A stretch of 10,315 bases of DNA from an uncultured Collinsella sp. GTDB taxonomy: Bacteria > Actinomycetota > Coriobacteriia > Coriobacteriales > Coriobacteriaceae. The notes beneath the pieces are model-generated. The model was not told where the DNA came from. It saw nothing but the letters and a program-made list of their open reading frames with translations, and ran no database searches. Both the position numbers and the translations under genes were made by a program. The DNA lies in contig URNC01000069.1 of the NCBI GenBank assembly GCA_900549065.1, positions 1-10,315 of the forward strand, given 5' to 3'. How positions within the stretch are numbered: position 1 is the stretch's first letter; each line of letters opens with the position of its first letter. Shown in pieces: positions 1-6,064 of the stretch.

Positions 1-743
1 ATGCCGGCCAGGTATACAGCCAAAAAGCCGTTGCCGCCCAGGTAGCTTGGCAGCGCGTAGGTGACGATGGCCACGGCGAACAAAAAGATGGTCTGCGCGT
101 CCTTGGCCGTTGCGTGCGCGCGTTCAATCAGGCGGCCCGCCGCCCAGCCGATGGCAAGGCCCAGGCCCACGCCCAGGACGACCTGCTTGGCCAGCAGTAC
201 GGGAATGTCGATGTCGCCGCCGGCCGCGAGGGTAGCGAGTACCGCGGTGAGCATGTAGGCGACGGGGTCGTTGGAGCCCGATTCCACCTCGAGCAGCGAG
301 TCAGTTCCGCCCCTCAGCGACAGGTTGTGCTCGCGCAGCACGCTAAAGACGCTGGCCGCATCGGTCGATGCCACGACCGAGCCCAGCAGCAGGCCGCCGA
401 TCCAGTCGAAGCCCAGTGCGAAGTGCGCAAAGGCGCCCGTGATGCCGGCAGTGGCGATAACGCCGAGGGTGCTCAGCAGCACTGCGGGTACGGCGACAGG
501 TTTGGCGCGGTCGATGTTGGTGTTAAAGCCGCCGTAGAACATGATGAACAGCAGCGCCGTACTGCAGACGGTTTCGGTGAGCGCGTAGTCGCTAAAGTCG
601 ATGTGTGCCGGCCCGTTGACGCCCAACAGCATGCCGAGCGCGATAAAGATGAGCAGGGTGGGGAAGGGGAGCTTTTTGCCGACGGGCTTGATGGTCAGGC
701 ACAAAATGATGACGAGGCCGATAAAGAGAAGTATCTGGTTCAT
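1..743 (-). CDS. K+(or Na+)/H+ antiporter, CPA1/NhaP2-like, C-terminus outside window
   Basis: This is a membrane cation/proton exchanger, by family either K+ or Na+ out for H+ in. The first 247 residues are visible, read from the ATG at 743; no stop occurs before the window edge. They begin MNQILLFIGLVIILC and form successive hydrophobic segments at about 3-17, 28-42, 60-75, 84-108, 112-125, 160-175 and 186-204. Two hallmark ion-site motifs of the family are present: STDAA at 126-130 (TD pair) and ESGSNDP at 154-160 (ND pair N158-D159). The overall pattern resembles NhaP2/CvrA proteins, which usually add a C-terminal regulatory (TrkA-C-like) domain; that part is not visible. An AGGAG lies 12 nt before the ATG, a long spacing, but the start matches the usual N-terminus of the family. 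The gene diverges from the phosphoesterase gene. Substrate ion is not determinable from sequence. Confidence 0.88.
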   Translation of the reverse strand, partial: MNQILLFIGLVIILCLTIKPVGKKLPFPTLLIFIALGMLLGVNGPAHIDFSDYALTETVCSTALLFIMFYGGFNTNIDRAKPVAVPAVLLSTLGVIATAGITGAFAHFALGFDWIGGLLLGSVVASTDAASVFSVLREHNLSLRGGTDSLLEVESGSNDPVAYMLTAVLATLAAGGDIDIPVLLAKQVVLGVGLGLAIGWAAGRLIERAHATAKDAQTIFLFAVAIVTYALPSYLGGNGFLAVYLAG

Positions 744-1050
744 GGATAGTGTCCGCTCCTGGGTGGCTGGCGTGGCACGGTCAGTTGTCTGCGGTTATTT
801 GTACCCAAAGGTGGTGGGTTTACGGTGGTGGATTGCGGGCATGCGCATTTTCGACACGAGGCTGCGGCGTGTGCGACGCTGATCGGGGAGCAGCTGCCGG
901 CGGTGCACCGTGAACGGCGCGCGCGGGCGTTGGCGACACGCAGCCCTTCTCAGCTTTATTGCAACGGAGTACAATGGGTAACGTTTAAGTTCAACTTGAA
1001 GTTTTAGTTGCTGCTCCGGGCTTCGGCCGCAAGGTAGGGAAAGGCGTTCC
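744..1050. other. divergent intergenic region, antiporter / phosphoesterase
   Basis: These 307 bases separate two divergent genes and should hold both promoters. No convincing gene is present: the short open frames lack ribosome binding sites and overlap one another. The right half has a plausible plus-strand promoter near 947-975 and a small AT-rich palindrome at 987-1000. The left half has a GGGTACAAAT stretch on the minus strand (a possible -10 for the antiporter) with no recognisable -35. Confidence 0.6.
947..1000 (+). promoter_or_regulatory. candidate promoter and operator of the phosphoesterase gene
   Basis: TACAAT at 970-975 matches a sigma-70 -10 box in 5 of 6 positions. TTCTCA at 947-952 is a weak -35 (4 of 6) at 17-nt spacing. 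Just downstream, AAGTTCAACTT (987-997) and TTCAACTTGAA (990-1000) are two overlapping odd-centred palindromes, placed where a repressor could block early transcription. The promoter is a motif match; the operator is inference only. Confidence 0.35.
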
Positions 1051-1890
1051 ATGGCGATCTATGTGACATCCGATGCTCACGGACACGTACGTGCGCTTGA
1101 CGAGGCCCTGTCCAAGATTTCGCTGGCGTCCGAAGATACGCTGTACGTGCTAGGCGACATGATCGATCGCGGGCCCGATCCGGTCGGTGTTATTAAACTG
1201 GTGCGATCGCTGCCCAACGCGCGCGTGCTCAAGGGTAACCATGAGCAGATCATGCTCGATGCCATTATTGGCCAGGACCCGCTCGATGCCGAGACGTGGG
1301 ATATCAACGGTGGCTGGACGACGCGCGAGCAGCTTAACGACATGGAATTTGAGGCGTACGAGGAGCTTGTGCGCTGGATGGCCGGGTTGCCGCTGTATGC
1401 GGTGGCCGAGACCGATGAGCGCCCGTACCTGCTGGTACATGCCGGCATTGAGACTGAGGTGGCCCGGGCGTTTTTGCTTGAACACGACGTGGATTGTGCC
1501 GATGGTGCCGGAGCGGTTGGTGCCGATCGCGAACTGCTGAAGCAGATGCTTGCCGTGCAGTCGTCCGATGACCTGCTGTGGATTCGCCATGGCTATTGGG
1601 ATGCGCCGACGGGGCTGCTTTCTGCCGAGGGCAAGGGCCCGGTCGTGGTGAGCGGCCACACGCCAACGGTTTCGCTCGGGCGTTATTGCGAGGTGGGCGG
1701 CCTGGCGGGACTCGACGAGGAGTCGGGGCGCGGACAGATCGTGCGCCTGGGCGGCGAGGATACCGCCGGCGTTCCCGATCGCATCGACATCGACTGCGCC
1801 GCCGCCACCGGCTCCGAGTTCGGCCGCGTGGGCATCCTGCGCCTGGACGACGGTGCGGAGTTCTATGCGAACATTCTGCCCGGCGAATAA
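1051..1890 (+). CDS. calcineurin-like metallophosphoesterase (PrpA-type Ser/Thr phosphatase or Ap4A hydrolase-like)
   Basis: This is a cytoplasmic two-metal phosphoesterase. All core motifs are in order: D8-x-H10 (SDAHGH), G35-D36-x-x-D39-R40-G41, G62-N63-H64-E65, H130 (HAGIE) and S201-G202-H203-T204-P205. These supply the metal ligands, the phosphate-contacting arginine and the general-acid histidine of the PPP-like branch shared by bacterial PrpA/PrpE phosphatases and symmetrical diadenosine tetraphosphatases. The 279-residue length is slightly longer than PrpA (about 220) and close to ApaH. The extra C-terminal 70 residues are acidic and end in a small predicted beta region. The ATG at 1051 has a purine-rich AGGGAAAGG 6 nt upstream. 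The gene is monocistronic between a divergent and a convergent neighbour. Whether the substrate is a phosphoprotein or a dinucleoside polyphosphate cannot be decided from sequence. Confidence 0.88.
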   Translation: MAIYVTSDAHGHVRALDEALSKISLASEDTLYVLGDMIDRGPDPVGVIKLVRSLPNARVLKGNHEQIMLDAIIGQDPLDAETWDINGGWTTREQLNDMEFEAYEELVRWMAGLPLYAVAETDERPYLLVHAGIETEVARAFLLEHDVDCADGAGAVGADRELLKQMLAVQSSDDLLWIRHGYWDAPTGLLSAEGKGPVVVSGHTPTVSLGRYCEVGGLAGLDEESGRGQIVRLGGEDTAGVPDRIDIDCAAATGSEFGRVGILRLDDGAEFYANILPGE

Positions 1891-1895
1891 TCGGT

Positions 1896-1941
1896 GCAAA
1901 GAGTAGCTAGTTTGGGACGGGGCTTTTTTGACTACTTTTGC
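1896..1941. repeat. hairpin with GGGACGGGG loop, terminator position
   Basis: GCAAAGAGTAG (1896-1906) pairs with CTACTTTTGC (1932-1941), giving 10 bp with one bulged G. It begins 5 nt after the phosphoesterase stop. The loop contains GGGACGGGG followed by six T's. It may end transcription of the gene, but the T run lies inside the loop rather than after the stem, so it is not a standard terminator. It resembles the neighbouring hairpin at 1954-1992, which has the same GGGACGGGG core. Confidence 0.55.
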
Positions 1942-1953
1942 CCCTCTGTCTGT

Positions 1954-1992
1954 CAAATGATTTTTCTGGGACGGGGATTACATAATCATTTG
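1954..1992. repeat. palindromic element: CAAATGATT arms, GGGACGGGG core
   Basis: A perfect 9-bp inverted repeat, CAAATGATT (1954-1962) and AATCATTTG (1984-1992), encloses a 21-nt loop containing TCTGGGACGGGGATTA. The GGGACGGGG core repeats the loop of the hairpin 40 bp upstream while the arms differ, so the two look like separate members of one dispersed palindrome class. Confidence 0.65.
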
Positions 1993-2004
1993 GCTGCCCG
2001 CTGG

Positions 2005-2127
2005 CTAAGTGAGTAGACTTTTTTGGAAATGCCGAGCACCCAACATATTTGCCTCTATAAAACAGCAGGTCACAGACTTGTGCTTTGTCGGTGTGGTCGG
2101 GGATTCGGTAAAAGTCTACTCACTTAG
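2005..2127. repeat. 123-bp element bounded by an 18-bp perfect inverted repeat
   Basis: CTAAGTGAGTAGACTTTT at 2005-2022 is the exact reverse complement of 2110-2127. The 87 bases between hold no gene and are less GC-rich than the flanking coding DNA; near the right arm they include GGTCGGGGATTCGG, reminiscent of the GGGACGGGGATTA core at 1968-1980. The element lies between two convergent genes, so it is not a promoter for either. It could be a MITE-like non-autonomous element, a RAYT-type palindromic repeat, or a long-loop bidirectional stop signal. No clear target-site duplication is visible at its ends. Confidence 0.7.
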
Positions 2128-2207
2128 TTTTGCGTGACGCATATTGTCCGCAACGAGACCGCAGCCGGGGTGATTCCATCGCAAATTCCGGTACCGGGGG
2201 CAGCTAA

Positions 2208-3788
2208 TTAGGCGCCGTACGGGTTCCGGTCGCGCTCGATGCGCTGGCGGATGTGGGCGTACTCGATTATCAGCAACACCAGCAGTAGGGCCATGACCGC
2301 CAGGTAGCTCACCACGGCGCCCATCAGGCCCAGCAGGTTGATCAGGATCACCGGGAGCACCACGCTCATGGCAAAGCAGATCAGGTAGATCTTGGTGACG
2401 TCTCCGGCGTGGCGCAGCACCGTGATAATGGCGTAGATAAAATCGATGGCCGCGGTTACGCCGCCGGCGACGACCATCAGCAGCGCCAATGTGCGGTAGC
2501 GCTCAAAGTTGAGGCCGTACATAAAGCTCATGAGGGGAATGCCGGGGCCTGCCATAAATGCGGCGCACACGCCGGTGATGGCCACGATCAGCGCCATAAC
2601 GGCAACAATAATCAAGTCAAAACGGCGGCGTTTGCGCGGGTTCGCCCAAATGCTCGACAGACGCAAAAGCTGCGGTTTGTAGACAAATCCGATGCTCAGC
2701 AAAATAGCCTGCGCCGGAAAGAACAGGGCATTAAAGTACAGCTGGTATTTGTAGGCCAGCGTGCCTTCCATAACAAACTTGGGCATGCTCTCGATGAGGT
2801 TGAACAGGAACAGTGCACCAAAGAGCGGAGCACACTGGACAAACAGGTGGCCGACCTCGCGCAGGCTCACGCGGCGCGATTTTTCGGTCTCGAGCAGGGC
2901 GAGCGGCGCGGTGACCAGCACGAGCGAGGCGATGGCGGTGACACCCATGGCCATGGCCGCGATGGGCATGCTGCGCGTAAGGAACAGCGCCACGCTAAAG
3001 ACCACGATGACGCCGACGGAGCGTAGCGTTTGGCTCATGCCGGCCAGGTAGAGTTTATCGGCCTGCTGCAGGCGGCCCTCGTACACGTCCGCTACGCCGT
3101 CGATCACCTTGTACAGGTAGACACCCAGGCCGATCGTCGCCATCTGCGCGTCATAACCGCGGGCACTGCTGTACATGAGGCCGCAGCCTAGGGCGAGCGC
3201 TCCGCAAAGACAGCGGTTGAGCTGGTAGGAGGCAAAGGACGTCGTTTCGTCGATATCCGAGACTTGGAAATTGCGCACGCCGTAGTTGCACGCGATCATG
3301 ATGAGCGTGCCGGTGACAAAGGCGATGGAGAACTTACCGGCTTCCTCGGCGCCCACAAGCTGCGTGGACACAATGGTGAGCAGGGGAAACGCGAAGCCCC
3401 ACACGGCGGTGCCCAGGGTATTCCAGAGATAGTCGCGGCGGGTGGCGTGCTCCTCGTATTCGGCTTCCTGCGTGGAGAAGCCGCCGCCGTAGACAGCGCC
3501 GAGCAGGCGGTTCCACCAGGCGTTGACCATGCGGTGGATGGGGCCGGGCTCGCGATCGCGCTCACGGCGACGGCGCGTGGCCTGGCTGCTGTCGGGGCCG
3601 CCGGCGTTGCGCTGGCTCAGCTCCTGGATGCGCGCGAGCTCTTCGGCCGTGTGGGAGGCGGGGAACAGGCCGTTCTCGATGCGTCCGCCCTGGGCCTTTG
3701 CGGTGCCGCTGCCCGCTACGGCGGGGTCGGCGACGCCATTGCGGCGGGCGATGGCACGGCGGATGCTATCGAGGGGCGTGATACTCAA
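2208..3788 (-). CDS. polysaccharide/lipid-linked oligosaccharide flippase, Wzx-like (MOP superfamily)
   Basis: This is a multi-spanning inner-membrane protein expected to flip lipid-linked sugar precursors. From about residue 120 to 510 it has 12 or more hydrophobic segments. The first, RRDYLWNTLGTAVWGFAFPLL, and the following NYGVRNFQVSDI stretch are typical of flippase N-termini. The open frame extends to 3881, but I place the start at the TTG at 3788 (526 residues): AAAGGA lies 6 nt upstream and a TATACT -10 box lies 28 nt upstream, inside the longer frame. The first ~118 residues are hydrophilic, with an Arg-rich run (RRRRERDRE, about 72-80), and are not part of the usual family; they should be cytosolic. 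No glycosyltransferases are adjacent, so the cargo is unknown. The gene ends in TAA at 2208-2210. Confidence 0.82.
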   Translation of the reverse strand: MSITPLDSIRRAIARRNGVADPAVAGSGTAKAQGGRIENGLFPASHTAEELARIQELSQRNAGGPDSSQATRRRRERDREPGPIHRMVNAWWNRLLGAVYGGGFSTQEAEYEEHATRRDYLWNTLGTAVWGFAFPLLTIVSTQLVGAEEAGKFSIAFVTGTLIMIACNYGVRNFQVSDIDETTSFASYQLNRCLCGALALGCGLMYSSARGYDAQMATIGLGVYLYKVIDGVADVYEGRLQQADKLYLAGMSQTLRSVGVIVVFSVALFLTRSMPIAAMAMGVTAIASLVLVTAPLALLETEKSRRVSLREVGHLFVQCAPLFGALFLFNLIESMPKFVMEGTLAYKYQLYFNALFFPAQAILLSIGFVYKPQLLRLSSIWANPRKRRRFDLIIVAVMALIVAITGVCAAFMAGPGIPLMSFMYGLNFERYRTLALLMVVAGGVTAAIDFIYAIITVLRHAGDVTKIYLICFAMSVVLPVILINLLGLMGAVVSYLAVMALLLVLLIIEYAHIRQRIERDRNPYGA

Positions 3789-3821
3789 GGCGGTTCCTTT
3801 CTCTTGCTGCGCTCTAGTATA
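3789..3821 (-). promoter_or_regulatory. -10 box and ribosome binding site that set the flippase TTG start
   Basis: On the minus strand, TATACT (3821-3816) matches the -10 consensus in 5 of 6 positions, and AAAGGA (3800-3795) sits 6 nt before the TTG at 3788. A transcript starting about 7 nt after the -10 could not encode the upstream part of the open frame, which supports the TTG start. No good -35 is visible at 16-18 nt spacing. Confidence 0.55.
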
Positions 3822-3889
3822 GTCACGGTGGTGTCCATTCGTGTTTTTGAGCAGGTTGTTCAATAATTTCGGCGGCGCCAATCAGTAGT

Positions 3890-3945
3890 CGGCACTTAGG
3901 GACGTTCCTTATGTGCCGGCACTTTGGGAACGTCCCCAAGTGCCG
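3890..3945. repeat. nested palindrome: GGGACGTTCC arms around GTGCCGGCAC
   Basis: Arms at 3890-3908 and 3927-3945 (19 nt, CGGCACTTAGGGACGTTCC and its complement) match with a single mismatch. The 18-nt spacer has its own perfect 10-bp palindrome, GTGCCGGCAC at 3913-3922. A third GTGCCGGCA copy follows at 3940-3948 and overlaps the right arm. The structure could form a cruciform or a branched RNA. It lies between the divergent flippase and pckA genes. Confidence 0.7.
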
Positions 3946-3952
3946 GCATCCT

Positions 3953-3990
3953 GGGACACTCCTTGGTTGTTGCCTGTTCATGAGTGTCCC
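3953..3990. repeat. hairpin: GGGACACTC arms
   Basis: A perfect 9-bp inverted repeat, GGGACACTC (3953-3961) and GAGTGTCCC (3982-3990), has a 20-nt loop. It sits directly beside the GGGACGTTCC element and shares its GGGAC end, but the rest of the arm differs. Confidence 0.65.
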
Positions 3991-4027
3991 CAACGACTAG
4001 TCGTTTAAGAACGTCCCCAATGACTAG
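3988..4027. repeat. direct repeat with 14-bp palindrome AACGACTAGTCGTT
   Basis: AACGACTAGTCGTT at 3992-4005 is a perfect palindrome. The 13-mer CCCCAACGACTAG (3988-4000) recurs with one change at 4015-4027, and GAACGTCCCC lies between the copies, the same word as in the element at 3890-3945. This suggests a composite of repeat units built by insertion or recombination. Confidence 0.6.
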
Positions 4028-4076
4028 GCCGCTTGCGTGCGATTTTTGACCGTTGGGCGGGCGCTTCGCCGTTGCC

Positions 4077-4125
4077 GCAAAAACGTTTTTGCATATCGGG
4101 TACAACGGGCTTTACGTGAGTAAAG
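4077..4125 (+). promoter_or_regulatory. candidate pckA control region with two palindromes
   Basis: GCAAAAACGTTTTTGC (4077-4092) is a perfect 16-bp palindrome, and CTTTAC-GTGA-GTAAAG (4110-4125) is a 6-bp inverted repeat. Both lie 40-90 bp before the pckA ATG. A weak -10-like TACAAC (4101-4106) sits between them. Palindromes at such positions are typical operators, and pckA is commonly controlled by carbon status, but no regulator can be named from these sequences. Confidence 0.4.
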
Positions 4126-4166
4126 TGCGCGCCGCGTCTACGTGCCGCGTTTTTAAAGGAGGCCCC

Positions 4167-5837
4167 ATGCCTGGCGTTACCCCTGCAGAAGTTCTGTCCA
4201 ACTTTGGCATTACGCTGGTCGAAGACCCCGCCGAGAACCAGCCCCGCCTGCTGGTTGACCTGCCGGCAGCCGAGCTCGTCGAGCATGCCATCCGCCGTAA
4301 CGAAGGCCGCATGGCCTCCAACGGCGCACTGGTGATCGAGACGGGGGAGCGTACCGGACGTTCGCCCAACGACCGCTTTATCGCCGACACGCCCGACGTG
4401 CACGACAAGATCGCCTGGGGCGCCGTCAACCGCCCGCTTTCGATTGAGAGCTACGAGGCCATCAAGGCCGGCATCGTCGACTATCTCAACGAGCGCGATG
4501 TGTTCGTCACCCGCGGCATGGCCGGCGCCGACCGCAATCACACGCGCCGTCTGCTCGTCGCCTGCGAGCGTGCCAGCCAGGCGCTCTTCATTAAGCAGAT
4601 GCTCGCCCGCCCGCTCGCCCGCGAAATCGCGCGCACCGGCGAGCCGGACTTCTGCGTGCTCGCCGCGCCGGGCTACCAGTGCGATCCCGCCATCAAGGGC
4701 CTCAACTCCAGCGCCGCCGTGGTCATCAACTTCCAGGAGCGCGTGATTTTGGTCGCGGGTACCGGCTACTCCGGCGAGATCAAAAAGTCCATCTTCAGCG
4801 TCATGAATTACCTGCTGCCCGTCGAGGACGACGTACTGCCCATGCATTGCTCGGCCAGCATGGATCCCGTCACGCACGAGACCGCGGTGTTCTTTGGCCT
4901 GTCGGGCACCGGCAAGACCACGCTTTCGGCCAACCCCACGCGCCTGCTGATCGGCGATGACGAGCATGGCTGGTCCGACATGGGCATCTTCAACATCGAG
5001 GGCGGCTGCTACGCCAAGTGCGAGGGCTTGGATGCGTTCCACGAGCCCGAGATCTTCAATGCCGTTCGCTTTGGCGCCATCTGCGAAAACGTGGTGCTCG
5101 ACGAGTGCCGCAAGCCCAATTACGATGATATTTCGATCACGCACAACACGCGCGTGGCCTATCCCGTCGAGCATATCCCCAACGCGTGGACCAAGGGCAT
5201 GGGCACCACTCCGAGCGTCGTGCTTTTTTTGACCTGCGATGCCTTTGGTGTGCTGCCGCCCATCTCGCGCCTGACGGCCGACGCCGCCATGTATCACTTT
5301 GTGACGGGCTTTACGGCCAAGATCCCCGGCACCGAGGTCGGCGTCACCGAGCCCACGCCCACGTTCTCCTCGCTGTTCGGAGAGCCGTTTATGCCGCTCG
5401 ACCCTATGGTCTACGTCAAGATGCTCGGCGAGCGTATCGCCGACGGCCGCACGCGCGTCTATCTGGTCAACACCGGCTGGATCGGCGGCGGTTATGGCGT
5501 GGGCCATCGCATCGAGCTTGCCTACACGCGCGCCCTGGTGGCCCGCGCCCTCGACGGCACCATCGAGGACAGCGAGTTCTTGCACGACGATATCTTTAAT
5601 GTCGACATTCCCACTACGTGCCACGGTGTGCCCGACGGCATCCTGGTGCCGCGCCAGTACTGGCAGAGCACCGCGCGCTACGACGAGGCAGCGCACAACC
5701 TGGCGGTGATGTTCGAGGAGAACTTCGAGAAGAAGTACTCGCACCTGCCCGAGTCCGTCAAAGCAGCCGGCCCGCACGCCCAAGCGCCCGCCGAGGCCCG
5801 TCATCGCGGCCGTGGCCTGCTGGGACTCCGCCACTAG
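4167..5837 (+). CDS. pckA: phosphoenolpyruvate carboxykinase (ATP)
   Basis: This cytosolic enzyme interconverts oxaloacetate + ATP and PEP + CO2 + ADP. It is used in gluconeogenesis and, in many gut anaerobes, in the reverse direction to fix CO2 and conserve ATP on the way to C4 acids. The 556-residue product carries the substrate-binding TGRSPNDRFI (63-72), the P-loop GLSGTGKTTLS (244-254, K250-T251), the kinase-2 metal motif LIGDDEHGW (261-269) and the ATP-type block NTGWIGGGYG. The open frame runs upstream to a TTG at 4053, but the ATG at 4167 is preceded by a full AAAGGAGG (4155-4162) and matches the family N-terminus. The last ~20 residues (Ala, Arg and His rich) go slightly beyond the usual end. 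The gene is monocistronic, with a strong hairpin 15 nt after the stop. Direction of flux in vivo is inference. Confidence 0.97.
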   Translation: MPGVTPAEVLSNFGITLVEDPAENQPRLLVDLPAAELVEHAIRRNEGRMASNGALVIETGERTGRSPNDRFIADTPDVHDKIAWGAVNRPLSIESYEAIKAGIVDYLNERDVFVTRGMAGADRNHTRRLLVACERASQALFIKQMLARPLAREIARTGEPDFCVLAAPGYQCDPAIKGLNSSAAVVINFQERVILVAGTGYSGEIKKSIFSVMNYLLPVEDDVLPMHCSASMDPVTHETAVFFGLSGTGKTTLSANPTRLLIGDDEHGWSDMGIFNIEGGCYAKCEGLDAFHEPEIFNAVRFGAICENVVLDECRKPNYDDISITHNTRVAYPVEHIPNAWTKGMGTTPSVVLFLTCDAFGVLPPISRLTADAAMYHFVTGFTAKIPGTEVGVTEPTPTFSSLFGEPFMPLDPMVYVKMLGERIADGRTRVYLVNTGWIGGGYGVGHRIELAYTRALVARALDGTIEDSEFLHDDIFNVDIPTTCHGVPDGILVPRQYWQSTARYDEAAHNLAVMFEENFEKKYSHLPESVKAAGPHAQAPAEARHRGRGLLGLRH

Positions 5838-5852
5838 CGTCGCCTCAGACCC

Positions 5853-5893
5853 AAAACCACCACAAAGGGGACAGGCACCTTTGTGGTGGTTTT
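5853..5893 (+). repeat. GGGACAGGCACC hairpin, copy 1, terminator-like, after pckA
   Basis: A 16-bp perfect stem, AAAACCACCACAAAGG (5853-5868) and its complement (5878-5893), has a 9-nt loop, ggacaggca. It is flanked by A's and T's so that it could terminate transcription from either side. It begins 15 nt after the pckA stop. This is one of four copies in the window; here the loop reads ggacaggca on the plus strand. Confidence 0.85.
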
Positions 5894-5920
5894 GCTCGCG
5901 CGGATGACTCAGGTTACAAT
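5892..5920 (+). promoter_or_regulatory. candidate promoter of the B3/4 leader
   Basis: TTGCTC (5892-5897, 3 of 6) and TACAAT (5915-5920, 5 of 6) are 17 nt apart. The promoter would start RNA near 5927, just before the structured leader. The -35 is weak and abuts the preceding hairpin. Confidence 0.4.
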
Positions 5921-5934
5921 ACGCCTGACATATC

Positions 5935-6024
5935 GTCCCCTTCTCCGGATGGGGACAGCGCAAGCGCTCTTGTGGCGGCACCGTAGGACTTTGAAGGTGG
6001 CCGCCGTGGGGGCGCTTTTTGTTT
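5935..6024 (+). ncRNA. candidate attenuator or small RNA leader upstream of the B3/4 gene
   Basis: GTCCCC (5935-5940) pairs with GGGGAC (5951-5956). A long second hairpin pairs AGCGCTC (5963-5969) with GGGCGCT (6010-6016), GGCGGC (5974-5979) with GCCGCC (6000-6005), and ACC (5980-5982) with GGT (5996-5998), and runs into TTTTTGTTT. This is an intrinsic terminator placed 41 nt before the B3/4 start codon. An overlapping AGCGCAAGCGCT (5957-5968) would use the same left arm, giving a possible alternative fold as in attenuators. I do not recognise a known riboswitch or T-box consensus. It could equally end a short independent RNA. Confidence 0.5.
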
Positions 6025-6064
6025 AGACGCCCTCGCTCGGGCGTGCACGATGAAGGGAGAGCGT

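Noticed and set aside
4053..4166. N-terminal extension of pckA from a TTG at 4053
   Set aside because: It would include the palindromes and promoter-like region and lacks a ribosome binding site, whereas the ATG at 4167 has AAAGGAGG and fits the family start.
5974..6016. T-box antiterminator, because of GGTGGCCGCCG
   Set aside because: The consensus AGGGTGGNACCGCG is not matched, and the leader is too short for a specifier stem plus antiterminator.
5949..6026. 25-codon ORF (MGTAQALLWRHRR...) inside the leader of the B3/4 gene
   Set aside because: It has no Shine-Dalgarno sequence and no run of regulatory codons, and a chance open frame of this size is expected at this GC content. It would overlap the terminator hairpin, so it stays a remote possibility as a leader peptide.
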